From contig CANHQP010000028.1 in the NCBI GenBank assembly GCA_947462925.1, positions 1 to 49,596 on the forward strand: DNA of 49,596 nt. The letters run 5' to 3'. Source of the DNA: Flavobacteriia bacterium. GTDB taxonomy: Bacteria > Bacteroidota > Bacteroidia > Flavobacteriales_D > Crocinitomicaceae. Positions 8,986 to 17,955 of the stretch are shown here, one piece after another. A program made the translations under genes and the position numbers. The first letter of the stretch is position 1. Every line of letters starts with the position of its first letter. The notes under the pieces were generated by a model, which saw only the letters and a list, made by a program, of their open reading frames with translations, made no database searches and was not told the origin of the DNA.

Positions 8986-9855
8986 ATGAGACAATTGAAA
9001 ATTACCAAGCAAGTGACCAACCGCGAAACTGCGTCGTTGGATAAATATCTTCAGGAAATTGGAAAGGAGGATTTAATTTCTGCTGAAGAAGAAGTTATTT
9101 TAGCGCAAAAAATCCGAAACGGAGATAGAAAAGCATTGGAAAGATTAACCAAAGCCAACTTACGTTTTGTGGTTTCTGTATCAAAACAATACCAAAACCA
9201 AGGTTTGACTTTGCCTGATTTAATCAACGAAGGAAACTTAGGATTGATCAAAGCAGCCGAAAGATTCGATGAAACACGTGGATTTAAATTCATTTCCTAC
9301 GCTGTTTGGTGGATTCGTCAATCCATTTTACAAGCATTGGCTGAACAAGCGAGAATTGTGCGTTTGCCTTTGAACAAGATTGGAACAATCAATAAAATCA
9401 ACAAAGCATATTCTGAATTAGAACAAAAGTTTGAACGTCCGCCATCAGCTGAAGAGTTGGGCGAATTTTTAGAAGTTTCTGCCGACGAAGTGCGTCAATC
9501 CTTATCGAATTCTGGTCGCCACCTTTCAATGGATGCACCACTTTCTGAAAATGATGAATCATCTTCAAGCATGTATGACGTTTTACCAAACACATACATG
9601 AATAGTCCAGAAAAAGAATTAGTTACGGATTCATTGAGAAAAGACATCGAACGTTCACTTTCCACACTTACCATCCGCGAAGGCGAAGTGGTTCGTTTGT
9701 ACTACGGTTTAAACGGTCGCTATCCTTTAACGCTTGAAGAAATCGGAGAACAATTCGATTTAACAAGAGAAAGAGTGCGTCAAATTAAGGAAAAAGCGAT
9801 TCGTAGATTGAAACACACTTCGAGAAGCCGAATGTTGAAGTCGTACTTGGGGTAG
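8986..9855 (+). CDS. rpoD: Primary RNA polymerase sigma factor RpoD/SigA
   Basis: A 289-residue sigma-70 factor that starts at [18 protein letters not shown], the conserved N-terminus of Bacteroidota RpoD, which lacks the large region 1.1 and non-conserved region of E. coli. Region 1.2 is [13 protein letters not shown]. Region 2 contains [35 protein letters not shown] and the -10-binding block [14 protein letters not shown]. Region 3 covers [14 protein letters not shown]. Region 4 contains [29 protein letters not shown]. The start is ATG 8986. This is the sigma factor expected to read the TAnnTTTG boxes listed across the window. Confidence 0.97.
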   Translation: MRQLKITKQVTNRETASLDKYLQEIGKEDLISAEEEVILAQKIRNGDRKALERLTKANLRFVVSVSKQYQNQGLTLPDLINEGNLGLIKAAERFDETRGFKFISYAVWWIRQSILQALAEQARIVRLPLNKIGTINKINKAYSELEQKFERPPSAEELGEFLEVSADEVRQSLSNSGRHLSMDAPLSENDESSSSMYDVLPNTYMNSPEKELVTDSLRKDIERSLSTLTIREGEVVRLYYGLNGRYPLTLEEIGEQFDLTRERVRQIKEKAIRRLKHTSRSRMLKSYLG

Positions 9856-10068
9856 GAGGAGATTTTAAGATATTAGGATGTTAAGACTGGAGACATTAGA
9901 TTAAAGACATTAGACTCGAGACAGCAGACTGGAGTTTCTTTTGATTCTTTCAAACTGAGTAGTTCGTGTTACCGTCGCTAAAAAATATCTTGAGTCCCGA
10001 GAATCAACCAGTCTAAAAATCCAACACCGCCGCAGGCAGACGCGCAGCGAATCCATTAATCCAAAAAT
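9856..10068. repeat. Low-complexity gac/att-rich intergenic repeat region
   Basis: After rpoD there is a stretch of loosely repeated words (attag, agact, gagac) at 9865-9935 and a right part that repeats them in inverted sense: AGACTGG near 9928 pairs with CCAGTCT near 10010. The segment 10050-10072 (AATCCATTAATCC then AAAAATCTAA) recurs at 32351-32373 with 21 of 23 bases identical. Both copies abut the stop codon of a minus-strand gene. Confidence 0.5.
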
Positions 10069-12552
10069 CTAACTAGGATCCACATCAATCACAATCCTAA
10101 CAGATTTCTGCACAGGAACGGCGTAAAAAGCGTCGATGATTTCTTCAATTTTGGCTTTTACTTTGTTTTGCGAAGCGTCGCGCTCGATTTTGAGGACGAT
10201 TTGTTTCAAGAATAAATTGTTGATTCTATTGATCGACGGATATTCAGGACCCAAAACCCTTTCTTTGAAGACATCGTACAATGCAATTCCTAGCGCTTTG
10301 GAAGCTGAATCAAGTACATCCTTGTCGCGGTGTTTTAAGGTGATTTGAATCAATTTGTAAAATGGCGGATAAAAGAAATTTCGCCTTTCTACGATTTCAT
10401 TCGTGTAGAACGATAAATAATCGTGTTGCATCACTTTTTGAATGATCCAATGTTCTGGCTGACCAGTTTGGATAATCACGGTACCGCGTTTTGATTTTCT
10501 TCCTGCACGACCTGCAACTTGCGACATCAATTGATAACTGCGTTCAAAAGCTCGGAAATCCGGACGATTGAGTAGCATATCTGCATCTAATATTCCGACT
10601 AAACTCACGTGGTCAAAATCTAAGCCTTTGGTAACCATTTGTGTACCAATTAAAATGTCGATTTTGCGATTTTCGAATTCAGAAATAATCACTTGATATG
10701 CATTTTTGCTTCGAGTGGTATCTAAATCCAAACGCGCCACATTTTTTCCGGGAAACATGATAGCCAATTCATCTTCAATTTTTTCAGTTCCAAAACCCAA
10801 CATTTTCAAGCGATTACTGCCGCAATTTCCGCACGTTCCAATGGGTGCATTTGCATAACCGCAATAGTGACATTTGAGCGTATTTGTATGTTTATGATAG
10901 GTCAAGGAAACGTCGCAATTTTTGCATTTTGGCGACCAATTACACAATTCACAAGTCCAAATAGGAGTATAACCGCGCCTGTTTTGAAACAAAATAATTT
11001 GTTCGCCTTTTTCCAACACAGTTTCAATGTTTCGCATCAAAAACGATGAAATGTGCGAATGCATCGTCTTTTCCTTGCGTTCTTTTTTGATGTCGGCGCA
11101 GAAAATCTCTGGCAATGCTACACCGCCGTGTCTTTCCATCAAAGTGACCAAACCAAATTTTCCTTCTTTGGCGTTGAAATACGTTTCGATAGAAGGCGTT
11201 GCAGAACCTAAAAGTACTTTCGCACCAAAAGATTTCGCCAACACGATGGAAGCATCACGCGCATTGTATCGGGGTGAAGGATCATATTGTTTGAATGACG
11301 ATTCATGCTCTTCGTCCACGATTACCAAACCTAAATTCCTGAAAGGCAAAAAGATTGAAGATCTAGCACCTAAAACAATTCGGTATCTTTCAGGATGGTC
11401 ATGTAACACATGATTCCAAATTTCCACGCGTTCATTTTGATTGAATTTCGAATGGTAAACGCCAATTTTGTCTCCGAAATAAGCGGATAATCTGGTGATT
11501 AATTGCGTTGTCAAAGCGATTTCGGGCAAGAGAAACAAAACTTGTTTGCCGAGTTTTAATTGTTCTTCAATCAGTTCAACATAGATTTCAGTTTTACCAG
11601 AACCAGTAACTCCGTGCAACAAGCAAACATCTTTTTCTAGCAGATTTTCTTTTACCTCACGAAGTGCAGTTTGCTGAACATCGGACAACCCTTTTTTAGC
11701 TCGGAGTTCATTGTCATTTTTTCCAATTCGGTCAATTTGCAAACGTTCTGATTTGACAATGCCATTTTTTTCCAAGGTTTGAAGCGCAGAAACTGAAACA
11801 TTTTTTTCTTCCAAGTCCTTTTTAGAGACTGGAGCATCGTAAGAATTTCTATAATCACCTAAGCTCAACATGGACATCAAAGCGTGTAATTGTTTTTCTT
11901 TGCTTTTTTGATTTTCCATGCTTTGAAACAATTCATTCAAAGTTTCTTCCGACTGAAATTCTGCTGTAAAGAAATAGAAAATAGCGGTTTTTGGGACGTA
12001 TTTATAATTTAATTCTTCTAATGAAATCACAACTCGCCAATCAATCAATTGTTTGATAATCGGCTGAATGGTTTTGATACCAACAATTTCTGAAATTTCT
12101 TTCAAGTCAAGAACTTCTTGTACCTCGAGCGCTTCGACGATTTGAAATTGTCTGTCGCTCAATTGATCCGTTTTACCATCAAAATCTGGGTGCAAGGAAA
12201 TTTTGGTTTCAGATGCCAATTTGAAGTTGGCAGGAAGTGCTGCGTTCATTACGTCACCGATAGGCGAGAGGTAGTAGTTGGCAATCCATTTCCAAAGTTG
12301 ATATTGTTTGCCAGTAATGATTGGATTTTCGTCCAACAAATATTCAATGAATTTTGCCTGATATTTGGTTGGAATTTCTTCATGCACCTTAGAAACGATT
12401 CCAGTATATAATTTTCCCTTTCCAAAAGGAATTACAACGCGCATTCCAGCTTGAATCAAGTCATTCATTTCAAAAGGAACGCGGTAAGTAAATTCATTTT
12501 TTACCGCAATGGGAATTATTATATCCGCAAAAAGCGTTTTTCTTTCAGACAT
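10069..12552 (-). CDS. priA: Primosomal protein N', replication restart helicase PriA
   Basis: An 827-residue PriA. The N-terminal DNA-binding region begins ADIIIPIAVKNEFTYRVP. The helicase has Walker A GVTGSGKTEIYVELI, the DEEH box VDEEHESSFKQYDPSPRYNARD-type segment, and QVAGRAGR as motif VI. Between the helicase lobes is the paired zinc region, with eight cysteines in CELC, CKNC, CHYC and CGNC. PriA reloads the replisome at stalled forks. The start is ATG 12552, which sits 4 nt downstream of a near-match -7 sequence (TACCTTTA). Its stop codon lies within the dispersed repeat module. Confidence 0.96.
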   Translation of the reverse strand: MSERKTLFADIIIPIAVKNEFTYRVPFEMNDLIQAGMRVVIPFGKGKLYTGIVSKVHEEIPTKYQAKFIEYLLDENPIITGKQYQLWKWIANYYLSPIGDVMNAALPANFKLASETKISLHPDFDGKTDQLSDRQFQIVEALEVQEVLDLKEISEIVGIKTIQPIIKQLIDWRVVISLEELNYKYVPKTAIFYFFTAEFQSEETLNELFQSMENQKSKEKQLHALMSMLSLGDYRNSYDAPVSKKDLEEKNVSVSALQTLEKNGIVKSERLQIDRIGKNDNELRAKKGLSDVQQTALREVKENLLEKDVCLLHGVTGSGKTEIYVELIEEQLKLGKQVLFLLPEIALTTQLITRLSAYFGDKIGVYHSKFNQNERVEIWNHVLHDHPERYRIVLGARSSIFLPFRNLGLVIVDEEHESSFKQYDPSPRYNARDASIVLAKSFGAKVLLGSATPSIETYFNAKEGKFGLVTLMERHGGVALPEIFCADIKKERKEKTMHSHISSFLMRNIETVLEKGEQIILFQNRRGYTPIWTCELCNWSPKCKNCDVSLTYHKHTNTLKCHYCGYANAPIGTCGNCGSNRLKMLGFGTEKIEDELAIMFPGKNVARLDLDTTRSKNAYQVIISEFENRKIDILIGTQMVTKGLDFDHVSLVGILDADMLLNRPDFRAFERSYQLMSQVAGRAGRKSKRGTVIIQTGQPEHWIIQKVMQHDYLSFYTNEIVERRNFFYPPFYKLIQITLKHRDKDVLDSASKALGIALYDVFKERVLGPEYPSINRINNLFLKQIVLKIERDASQNKVKAKIEEIIDAFYAVPVQKSVRIVIDVDPS

Positions 12553-12600
12553 GGGATAAAGGTAATTAGACTGAAATGATGTTCAAAGTTTTTTGAAATA

Positions 12601-12635
12601 AAAAATCCACCGAAAATCAATTCCGGTGGATTTTT
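12601..12635 (-). terminator. Terminator of the DUF4249 gene
   Basis: Near-perfect 12-bp stem (AAAAATCCACCG with CGGTGGATTTTT) and a 10-nt loop. On the minus strand it ends in a T run, which fits the gene ending at 12671. Confidence 0.8.
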
Positions 12636-12670
12636 CAAGGATTCAATATTAAATCGAAATCTTTTGAATA

Positions 12671-13789
12671 TTAATTACAGAAATACTGTTCTGGCGTCCC
12701 TACATTGTACTGAGGATTGTCAGTACAGAATAGCAATGAACCAGTTAACGAACCAATTCCTAATTCTTTCATAGAATTTTTATCAATAGCAACTTTATAA
12801 GTTGAAACACCAAATAGAATCCAATCCTCTTTGCTCAATGTTGTTGTCGATCTAGCTGAAAAGATTCCAACTACTTTTCGGTCATTGGTTGCAGTAAGGT
12901 TTGTGAAAGTTGGTTTTGTTTGTGCCAAAGAGGATGAAGGTGCTACTAATTTCATGTACTTTTCTAAATCTTCAGAACCACCTGTAAGAACGATTTTGAT
13001 TGATTTTAGCATTCGTTTGGTAATGTTTGGATCATTAGTCACTCCATCTCTAATTACTGTATAGAAAGTCTTTCCGTTGGCATTTACCAAATTGGTTGAA
13101 GTTGATAAACTTGAGGAGTTCAAATCACCAACATTCCAATCTAATGTTTTGGTAGTAAAATTGCTTCCAATAAATTCTTTGATGGTAATTTCAATTTTAA
13201 CATTTGCTACAAAAGCATCTCCCTTGTTGAAACCGATGGCTGAAGTTGCATAACCTTTTGTTGCTACATCGCTAGTTGCAAATGTGAAATAACTTTGTGG
13301 TTGTGTGATAGACATTCCAGCAATTAATTTCGTATTTCCAGAAACTGTAAATTCTCCTTCATTGATGTTAACATCCAACTTATATTGTGTGTTAGCATTG
13401 GCAATTAAAGGTTGAGAAGCTGTTGTTTTGAAATAATATAGTTTTTGTTCTGGAGCATAGAACGCACCTGGCTCTTTGTTGTCAATAATTGTATCTTTCA
13501 AAATCCAAGTTCTAACAACATTCCCGTTCACAATTTCTTTAATTGTGGCATCCACATTTTGGAAGTAATTTGAATCAGGGATTTGTGCAGTAACCAAGGA
13601 ATTGTCATTGCTAATAAACGCCCTGTTGATTTTCACGAAATGTACGCTATCTGCTTGGTTTAGCAATCCGTAAACTACAGCAGTTTCTTGTGCATCTCCA
13701 GTCAAATCAATGTCTTCTTTACAAGAGGAAACTAACATTGTAAATGTTAAAGCCATGAAAGAGAAGAGAATTCCTTGTTTTAAGTTCAT
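12671..13789 (-). CDS. DUF4249 domain-containing lipoprotein
   Basis: A 372-residue predicted lipoprotein. ATG 13789 gives the signal MNLKQGILFSFMALTFTMLV and lipobox SSC; the frame is open further upstream but only through a non-ATG codon on the far side of the promoter box. The sequence EDIDLTGDAQETAVVYGLLN followed by HFVKINRAFI is the typical opening of DUF4249, a Bacteroidota family often paired with TonB-dependent receptors. It probably sits at the outer membrane; its function is unknown. No receptor gene is adjacent here. Confidence 0.82.
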   Translation of the reverse strand: MNLKQGILFSFMALTFTMLVSSCKEDIDLTGDAQETAVVYGLLNQADSVHFVKINRAFISNDNSLVTAQIPDSNYFQNVDATIKEIVNGNVVRTWILKDTIIDNKEPGAFYAPEQKLYYFKTTASQPLIANANTQYKLDVNINEGEFTVSGNTKLIAGMSITQPQSYFTFATSDVATKGYATSAIGFNKGDAFVANVKIEITIKEFIGSNFTTKTLDWNVGDLNSSSLSTSTNLVNANGKTFYTVIRDGVTNDPNITKRMLKSIKIVLTGGSEDLEKYMKLVAPSSSLAQTKPTFTNLTATNDRKVVGIFSARSTTTLSKEDWILFGVSTYKVAIDKNSMKELGIGSLTGSLLFCTDNPQYNVGTPEQYFCN

Positions 13790-13809
13790 ATTTTTAGTAT
13801 AATAGAGTT

Positions 13810-13817
13810 CAAAGATA
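13810..13817 (-). promoter_or_regulatory. -7 promoter box TATCTTTG of the DUF4249 gene
   Basis: Exact TAnnTTTG match on the minus strand, 20 nt upstream of the chosen ATG 13789. Confidence 0.5.
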
Positions 13818-13877
13818 CAAATTTCTTTCACAAAGGATTTGCACTTCAATCAAGATTTCACACCTTTAAATCAACGC

Positions 13878-14939
13878 TTAGTTTTTCACGCGGTTAAAAC
13901 GCATTGTTTTCAACATCCATTTTGGCAAGTGCTTTCTTGGATCTCGGTTTTTCAGTTTGATGTACCAACCTAATTTTTTCAAAATTGGAACTTTGTGTGT
14001 TTCAACAAATTCTATCCAAGTTCCATCGGGATCTTCGATGTAACTGAATCGTCCACCTGCTTCGCCCATGTCAAAAGTTTGACCGGAATCTACAGTAAAT
14101 GGGAAACCTGCTTTTTCGCAATTGGTTCTCAATTCATCCATTCCTTGGATATCGAAACAGAGGTGAATAAATCCCCAGTCTCCCCAAAATCTATTTTCGA
14201 ACATGTTTCTACAATCGGTTCTTTCTACCGATTGAATTAATTCGATTTCTGTTGGCCCCAATAATTCTGCAAAAGGTCCTTTTCTCGGTTGAGGATGACG
14301 CAAAAGAACACGGCGCACTTTTTTCTCGCCAGAAGGCAAGTTTTTGAAAGCTTCAACTGATTCTGTCACATCATAGACAATTTCAGAATACTGTAAAACA
14401 TCTTGATACAGTTTCAAAGAATTTTCGATATTGCTCACACAAACCATCGCACCAGCAACGCCACCTGTTTTTCCGGCGAAATTGGTTTCCATAAACCAAC
14501 CTGAACCTTCAACGATGTCGAAAACGTTTCCATTTGGATCTTCTACCAAGAAATGAGATTTCCCCTCAGGAGTTGGCAATAATTCACTCAACAATTTGGC
14601 GCCTTCCTTTTTGAAATAAGCGTATGATGCGTGAATATCTTTGGATTTTATTCTACAAGCATACAATCCAAAATCTCCAAATTGGATATCGAATTTTGCT
14701 TTTTCAGTATTTCTTGATTTATATTGCCAGATTTCAAATCCGCCACCGCCTTCCATGCTCAAAGCCAACGTTGCAGTTCTGTTTTGAACTACGCCACCTG
14801 TGTAAATTGTCATCAAAGGTGCTTCTGCAGCATCCTCAAAAACTTTGATATCAACCCCAAAAAATTTTCGATACCAATTCCAAATTTCTTGTACGTTGGG
14901 AACCCCAATTCCCATTTGTTGAATTCCACAAATTTCCAT
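13878..14939 (-). CDS. VOC family protein with two glyoxalase-like domains
   Basis: A 353-residue protein with two vicinal oxygen chelate modules. The first (MEICGIQQMGIGVPNV to VEDPNGNVFDIVEG) covers residues about 1-155; the second (GAMVCVSNIENSLKLYQDVL to IEDPDGTWIEFVET) covers about 165-330. HLCFDIQG and the Glu in WIEFVE are candidate metal ligands. Members include dioxygenases and isomerases; the fold looks like an extradiol or 4-hydroxyphenylpyruvate dioxygenase arrangement, but I cannot assign a substrate. The start ATG 14939 is preferred to a TTG six codons upstream that lies inside a promoter box. The patatin gene ends 29 bp upstream on the same strand. Confidence 0.78.
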   Translation of the reverse strand: MEICGIQQMGIGVPNVQEIWNWYRKFFGVDIKVFEDAAEAPLMTIYTGGVVQNRTATLALSMEGGGGFEIWQYKSRNTEKAKFDIQFGDFGLYACRIKSKDIHASYAYFKKEGAKLLSELLPTPEGKSHFLVEDPNGNVFDIVEGSGWFMETNFAGKTGGVAGAMVCVSNIENSLKLYQDVLQYSEIVYDVTESVEAFKNLPSGEKKVRRVLLRHPQPRKGPFAELLGPTEIELIQSVERTDCRNMFENRFWGDWGFIHLCFDIQGMDELRTNCEKAGFPFTVDSGQTFDMGEAGGRFSYIEDPDGTWIEFVETHKVPILKKLGWYIKLKNRDPRKHLPKWMLKTMRFNRVKN

Positions 14940-14954
14940 TTCGCTTTTTTTGGA

Positions 14955-14962
14955 CAAAAATA
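14955..14962 (-). promoter_or_regulatory. -7 promoter box TATTTTTG of the VOC gene
   Basis: Exact TAnnTTTG match on the minus strand, 15 nt before ATG 14939. It suggests the VOC gene can be transcribed apart from the patatin gene upstream. Confidence 0.4.
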
Positions 14963-14968
14963 TAAATT

Positions 14969-17266
14969 TTATCGAATTGCCCTCTCGTTGAACAAAACGT
15001 ATCCATAACTAAACTGGAAATATAGAGGTGTTTTTTGTTTAGGAAAATAATTGGTTGTAAATCGAATTGGTCCAAATGGACTGTGATAAATAATCGATGC
15101 TGCGGACAAATAAGTTTCACCCTTGAAAGGTCGTGAATAAGCAACGGTGCCATCGTCATTGAGCTTGATTTGCTTGAAGGGCTGATAAATGTAACCATCA
15201 AAACGAATGTCAATACTTCTTTTAATGCTAAAAATCACATTCGTTCCCAAACCTGCATGTTGCGGTGCTCGGTATTCTTCTAGGAAAAATGTTCCAGCAT
15301 CTGGCGTTGGTGAAAAGGAGGTTGTACTGAGAATGGAAGCCTTGTAATTACTAAAAAGTGATTGACTATTCATGATTGCTTTTCCATGAACTCCAAAATG
15401 AAAAATTCGATTGTTGATAATAAATGACTGTGCTTCAAAATCTAAATTAATCCAATCGTGGTTTTTATTGATGTCATATTTTGTAAGCGAAGTAGAGCCT
15501 GAAATACTGCGTTCTTTTCCTTGAACATATCTAGCTCTGAATGAAAAGTAATGCCCTTCCGAAGCAAATTGTTTTCTGTTCAAGGAATTGTTTTCAATTT
15601 GCCAACTTGCCATCTCACCGAAGAATTGCGTATAATCTGCCGTGTCCGTACTTTTAAAATTCTGGGTTTGGTAATAATCGTCTTTCAATTCAAATTTTCG
15701 AATATCGAAAATACTTCTGGTATTATTTCCAATGGGATGTTTAAGTTTCGCACCGTAGTAAATTTCGTTTTGTACAAGAAATGAAGGCTTGATATCTTCA
15801 AAAAAAGTGGAAGAACTTCGGTAGTAATCCCAACGATTTAGCACAAAATAGGGTGAAATTGAAATTGGGTAGTACATAGGCAATTGCAAGTCAACGCTTG
15901 TTTTTACTGAAGCATAAAATTTTCCAAAATAAGATTCTCCTTTTACTTTCAGTGCCACTTTACTTAAGTTGAAATAAGTAAGGCCGATGTATCCTGTATT
16001 GACTGATCTCGAAGAAAAATGTCCTCCAACTTCCAATTTAAAATCTTTCGTTTTTCGAACCAGTAAATCCAAATGAAAAGTAGAATCTGGTTTCAATGTG
16101 ATGGTAGGTAACAAATAATCAATTTGAGGAATGGCAGCTGTTCTGAAATAACGCTTATTGAGCAAGTCAGGTGTAATTATTTGATTTTTAGTATTTTTCA
16201 AAATCGATTTTCGGACAAAACTGACATCCATTTTTTTCAAACTGTAAGTGTTTACAGAGCTGATGTACAATTCAAGAAATTTGTTTTTGAATGCAGTGCG
16301 TTTGGCAGTCAATTCTTCAATTGAAACTCTTCTTGAAACATGCAATTCAATCGAATCGAGGTATTTGATTGTTGAAAGATAACCATCTTGAATCGCATCT
16401 TGAACATCTTCAAATTCAAAAGTCCCTACATCCGTTGTTGGTTGGATAATGATTCCTTCATCACATGGTAAATCGAAGTTGGTGTTCGAAACCAACATAT
16501 TTCTCAGTTGACTCAACAAATCATCTTCCGAAGGTGGTTTGGCATTGCCTGCAACGTTGCTTCCAATGATGTAATCAGGTGCAAAGTCGTTGTACATTAC
16601 GTCACTTGGAAAATTATTGTACAATCCACCGTCGAACAACAATTGACCATCTATCCTGATTGGATTCACAAAAAACGGGTAAGTCATGGAAGCCCTTACA
16701 GCTTGATTCAATTTTCCATGAGAGAAAACAACACTTTTCTTGTTGTAGATATCTGCTGCAACACATCTAAAGGGGACGAAAAGACTATCAAAGTTTTCAC
16801 CGCGTGATGCGCCAATTGTTCCCAAAATGGTCATCATTTCAAAATCCAGTAATGTGGGACGGATGTAATTGGTTGGTAGGGATTTCTTTAAGATACTATC
16901 TTTGGAGAATGCCAAATCAATCAAACTAGCATCTTCATCATCTTTTTGAAAAAGGAACTCTTGGTTGCGTTCTAATTTTCCAGCAGACATTAATTGAAAG
17001 CGTTCACTTAAAACATATGCTTCAATTTCAGCGGGCGTGAAACCAATCGAATACATGGAGCCTACTAATGCGCCTGCGGAAGTTCCAGTAATATAGTCAA
17101 TCGGAATACCTCTTTCTTCTAGTGCTTTAATCACACCAATGTGTGCAAAACCAGTTGCACCACCGCCACTCAGCACTAAACCAACTTTTTGTGAAAATAT
17201 CGTCGAAGCCGTAAAAACGGTAAACAGCAAAAAGACGATGAATTTTAGGCGGCTGATTGTTTTCAA
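14969..17266 (-). CDS. Patatin-like phospholipase with outer-membrane beta-barrel (PlpD-like)
   Basis: A 765-residue protein with three parts. After a signal peptide (KFIVFLLFTVFTASTIFSQ), the patatin domain has the oxyanion loop SGGGATGFAHIG, nucleophile motif GTSAGALVG with S63, and the DGG motif with D212, the catalytic dyad of the family. Residues about 345-430 look like a POTRA domain, and the rest is a BamA/surface-antigen barrel ending SYGYVLF followed by a short tail. This is the layout of Pseudomonas PlpD, a type Vd autotransported lipase. The start codon is TTG 17266; no ATG occurs before the catalytic core, and the signal peptide begins right after the TTG. Confidence 0.87.
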   Translation of the reverse strand: MKTISRLKFIVFLLFTVFTASTIFSQKVGLVLSGGGATGFAHIGVIKALEERGIPIDYITGTSAGALVGSMYSIGFTPAEIEAYVLSERFQLMSAGKLERNQEFLFQKDDEDASLIDLAFSKDSILKKSLPTNYIRPTLLDFEMMTILGTIGASRGENFDSLFVPFRCVAADIYNKKSVVFSHGKLNQAVRASMTYPFFVNPIRIDGQLLFDGGLYNNFPSDVMYNDFAPDYIIGSNVAGNAKPPSEDDLLSQLRNMLVSNTNFDLPCDEGIIIQPTTDVGTFEFEDVQDAIQDGYLSTIKYLDSIELHVSRRVSIEELTAKRTAFKNKFLELYISSVNTYSLKKMDVSFVRKSILKNTKNQIITPDLLNKRYFRTAAIPQIDYLLPTITLKPDSTFHLDLLVRKTKDFKLEVGGHFSSRSVNTGYIGLTYFNLSKVALKVKGESYFGKFYASVKTSVDLQLPMYYPISISPYFVLNRWDYYRSSSTFFEDIKPSFLVQNEIYYGAKLKHPIGNNTRSIFDIRKFELKDDYYQTQNFKSTDTADYTQFFGEMASWQIENNSLNRKQFASEGHYFSFRARYVQGKERSISGSTSLTKYDINKNHDWINLDFEAQSFIINNRIFHFGVHGKAIMNSQSLFSNYKASILSTTSFSPTPDAGTFFLEEYRAPQHAGLGTNVIFSIKRSIDIRFDGYIYQPFKQIKLNDDGTVAYSRPFKGETYLSAASIIYHSPFGPIRFTTNYFPKQKTPLYFQFSYGYVLFNERAIR

Positions 17267-17272
17267 TTTATA

Positions 17273-17280
17273 TACTTTTG
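17273..17280 (+). promoter_or_regulatory. -7 promoter box TACTTTTG of the TRIC gene
   Basis: Exact TAnnTTTG match, 34 nt upstream of ATG 17315. It lies two bases from the oppositely oriented box of the patatin gene. Confidence 0.45.
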
Positions 17281-17282
17281 TA

Positions 17283-17290
17283 CAAAAATA
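17283..17290 (-). promoter_or_regulatory. -7 promoter box TATTTTTG of the patatin gene
   Basis: Exact TAnnTTTG match on the minus strand, 16 nt upstream of the TTG start of the patatin gene, which supports that unusual start. The divergent promoters overlap, so the two genes may compete for polymerase. Confidence 0.45.
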
Positions 17291-17314
17291 AAGGATTTTT
17301 TTACATCAAAAGCA

Positions 17315-17923
17315 ATGTTACTATCTATTTTTGAACATCTTGGAATTTTTGTTTTTGCAATCAGTGGATTATTGACTGCCTCTGAAAAAAGATTGGACTA
17401 TTTTGGAGGAATGGTCATTGCTTTTTTTACTGCTTTGGGAGGTGGTACTGTGCGTGATTTATTGCTCAATACCGAAGTGCGCTGGATGGAATCTTCCGTG
17501 CTCATTTTTACAGCGTTATCTGGCGCTTTGGTCGGAATCATTTTCAAACAATATTTGATAAAATTGCGTCGCACTTTCTTCTTTTTTGATACCATCGGTT
17601 TGGGACTTTTCACCATTTTGGGAATTCAAAAAGGCATTCAATTTGAACAAATTCCTGTCACTTGTCTCTTTCTTGGCTTAATTTCAGCTACTTTTGGGGG
17701 CGTTATCAGAGATGTGCTTTGCAATGAAATCCCATTGATTTTTAGAAAAGAAATTTACGCAACCGCTGGAATTGTGGGCGGTTTGTGCTACTTGGGCTTC
17801 AGAATGATTGGTTGGCACAACAGCGCTTCGATGATTGTTTGTGTGTTTATCATCATTTTGATCAGAATATTAAGCGTTATTTATGGCTGGAAAATGCCGA
17901 TTTTGAAAAAAGAAGACAATTGA
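17315..17923 (+). CDS. Trimeric intracellular cation channel (TRIC/UPF0126) family membrane protein
   Basis: A 202-residue inner-membrane protein with about seven hydrophobic segments built as two repeated halves. Each half carries the family's glycine kink and R-D motif: GGGTVRDLLLN in the first and GGVIRDVLCNE in the second. This matches the UPF0126/YicG family, bacterial relatives of TRIC potassium-permeable channels. The first half begins LSIFEHLGIFVFAISGLLTA. The RlmL-like methyltransferase gene follows after 32 bp on the same strand. Confidence 0.9.
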   Translation: MLLSIFEHLGIFVFAISGLLTASEKRLDYFGGMVIAFFTALGGGTVRDLLLNTEVRWMESSVLIFTALSGALVGIIFKQYLIKLRRTFFFFDTIGLGLFTILGIQKGIQFEQIPVTCLFLGLISATFGGVIRDVLCNEIPLIFRKEIYATAGIVGGLCYLGFRMIGWHNSASMIVCVFIIILIRILSVIYGWKMPILKKEDN

Positions 17924-17955
17924 CGCAATTAGAATTTAAGAAATACAATAATAAA

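Noticed and set aside
9856..10068. Possible RNA gene or CRISPR-like repeat after rpoD
   Set aside because: The repeated words are short and irregular, with no fixed spacer length and no tRNA-like fold; it is best described as low-complexity repeat sequence.
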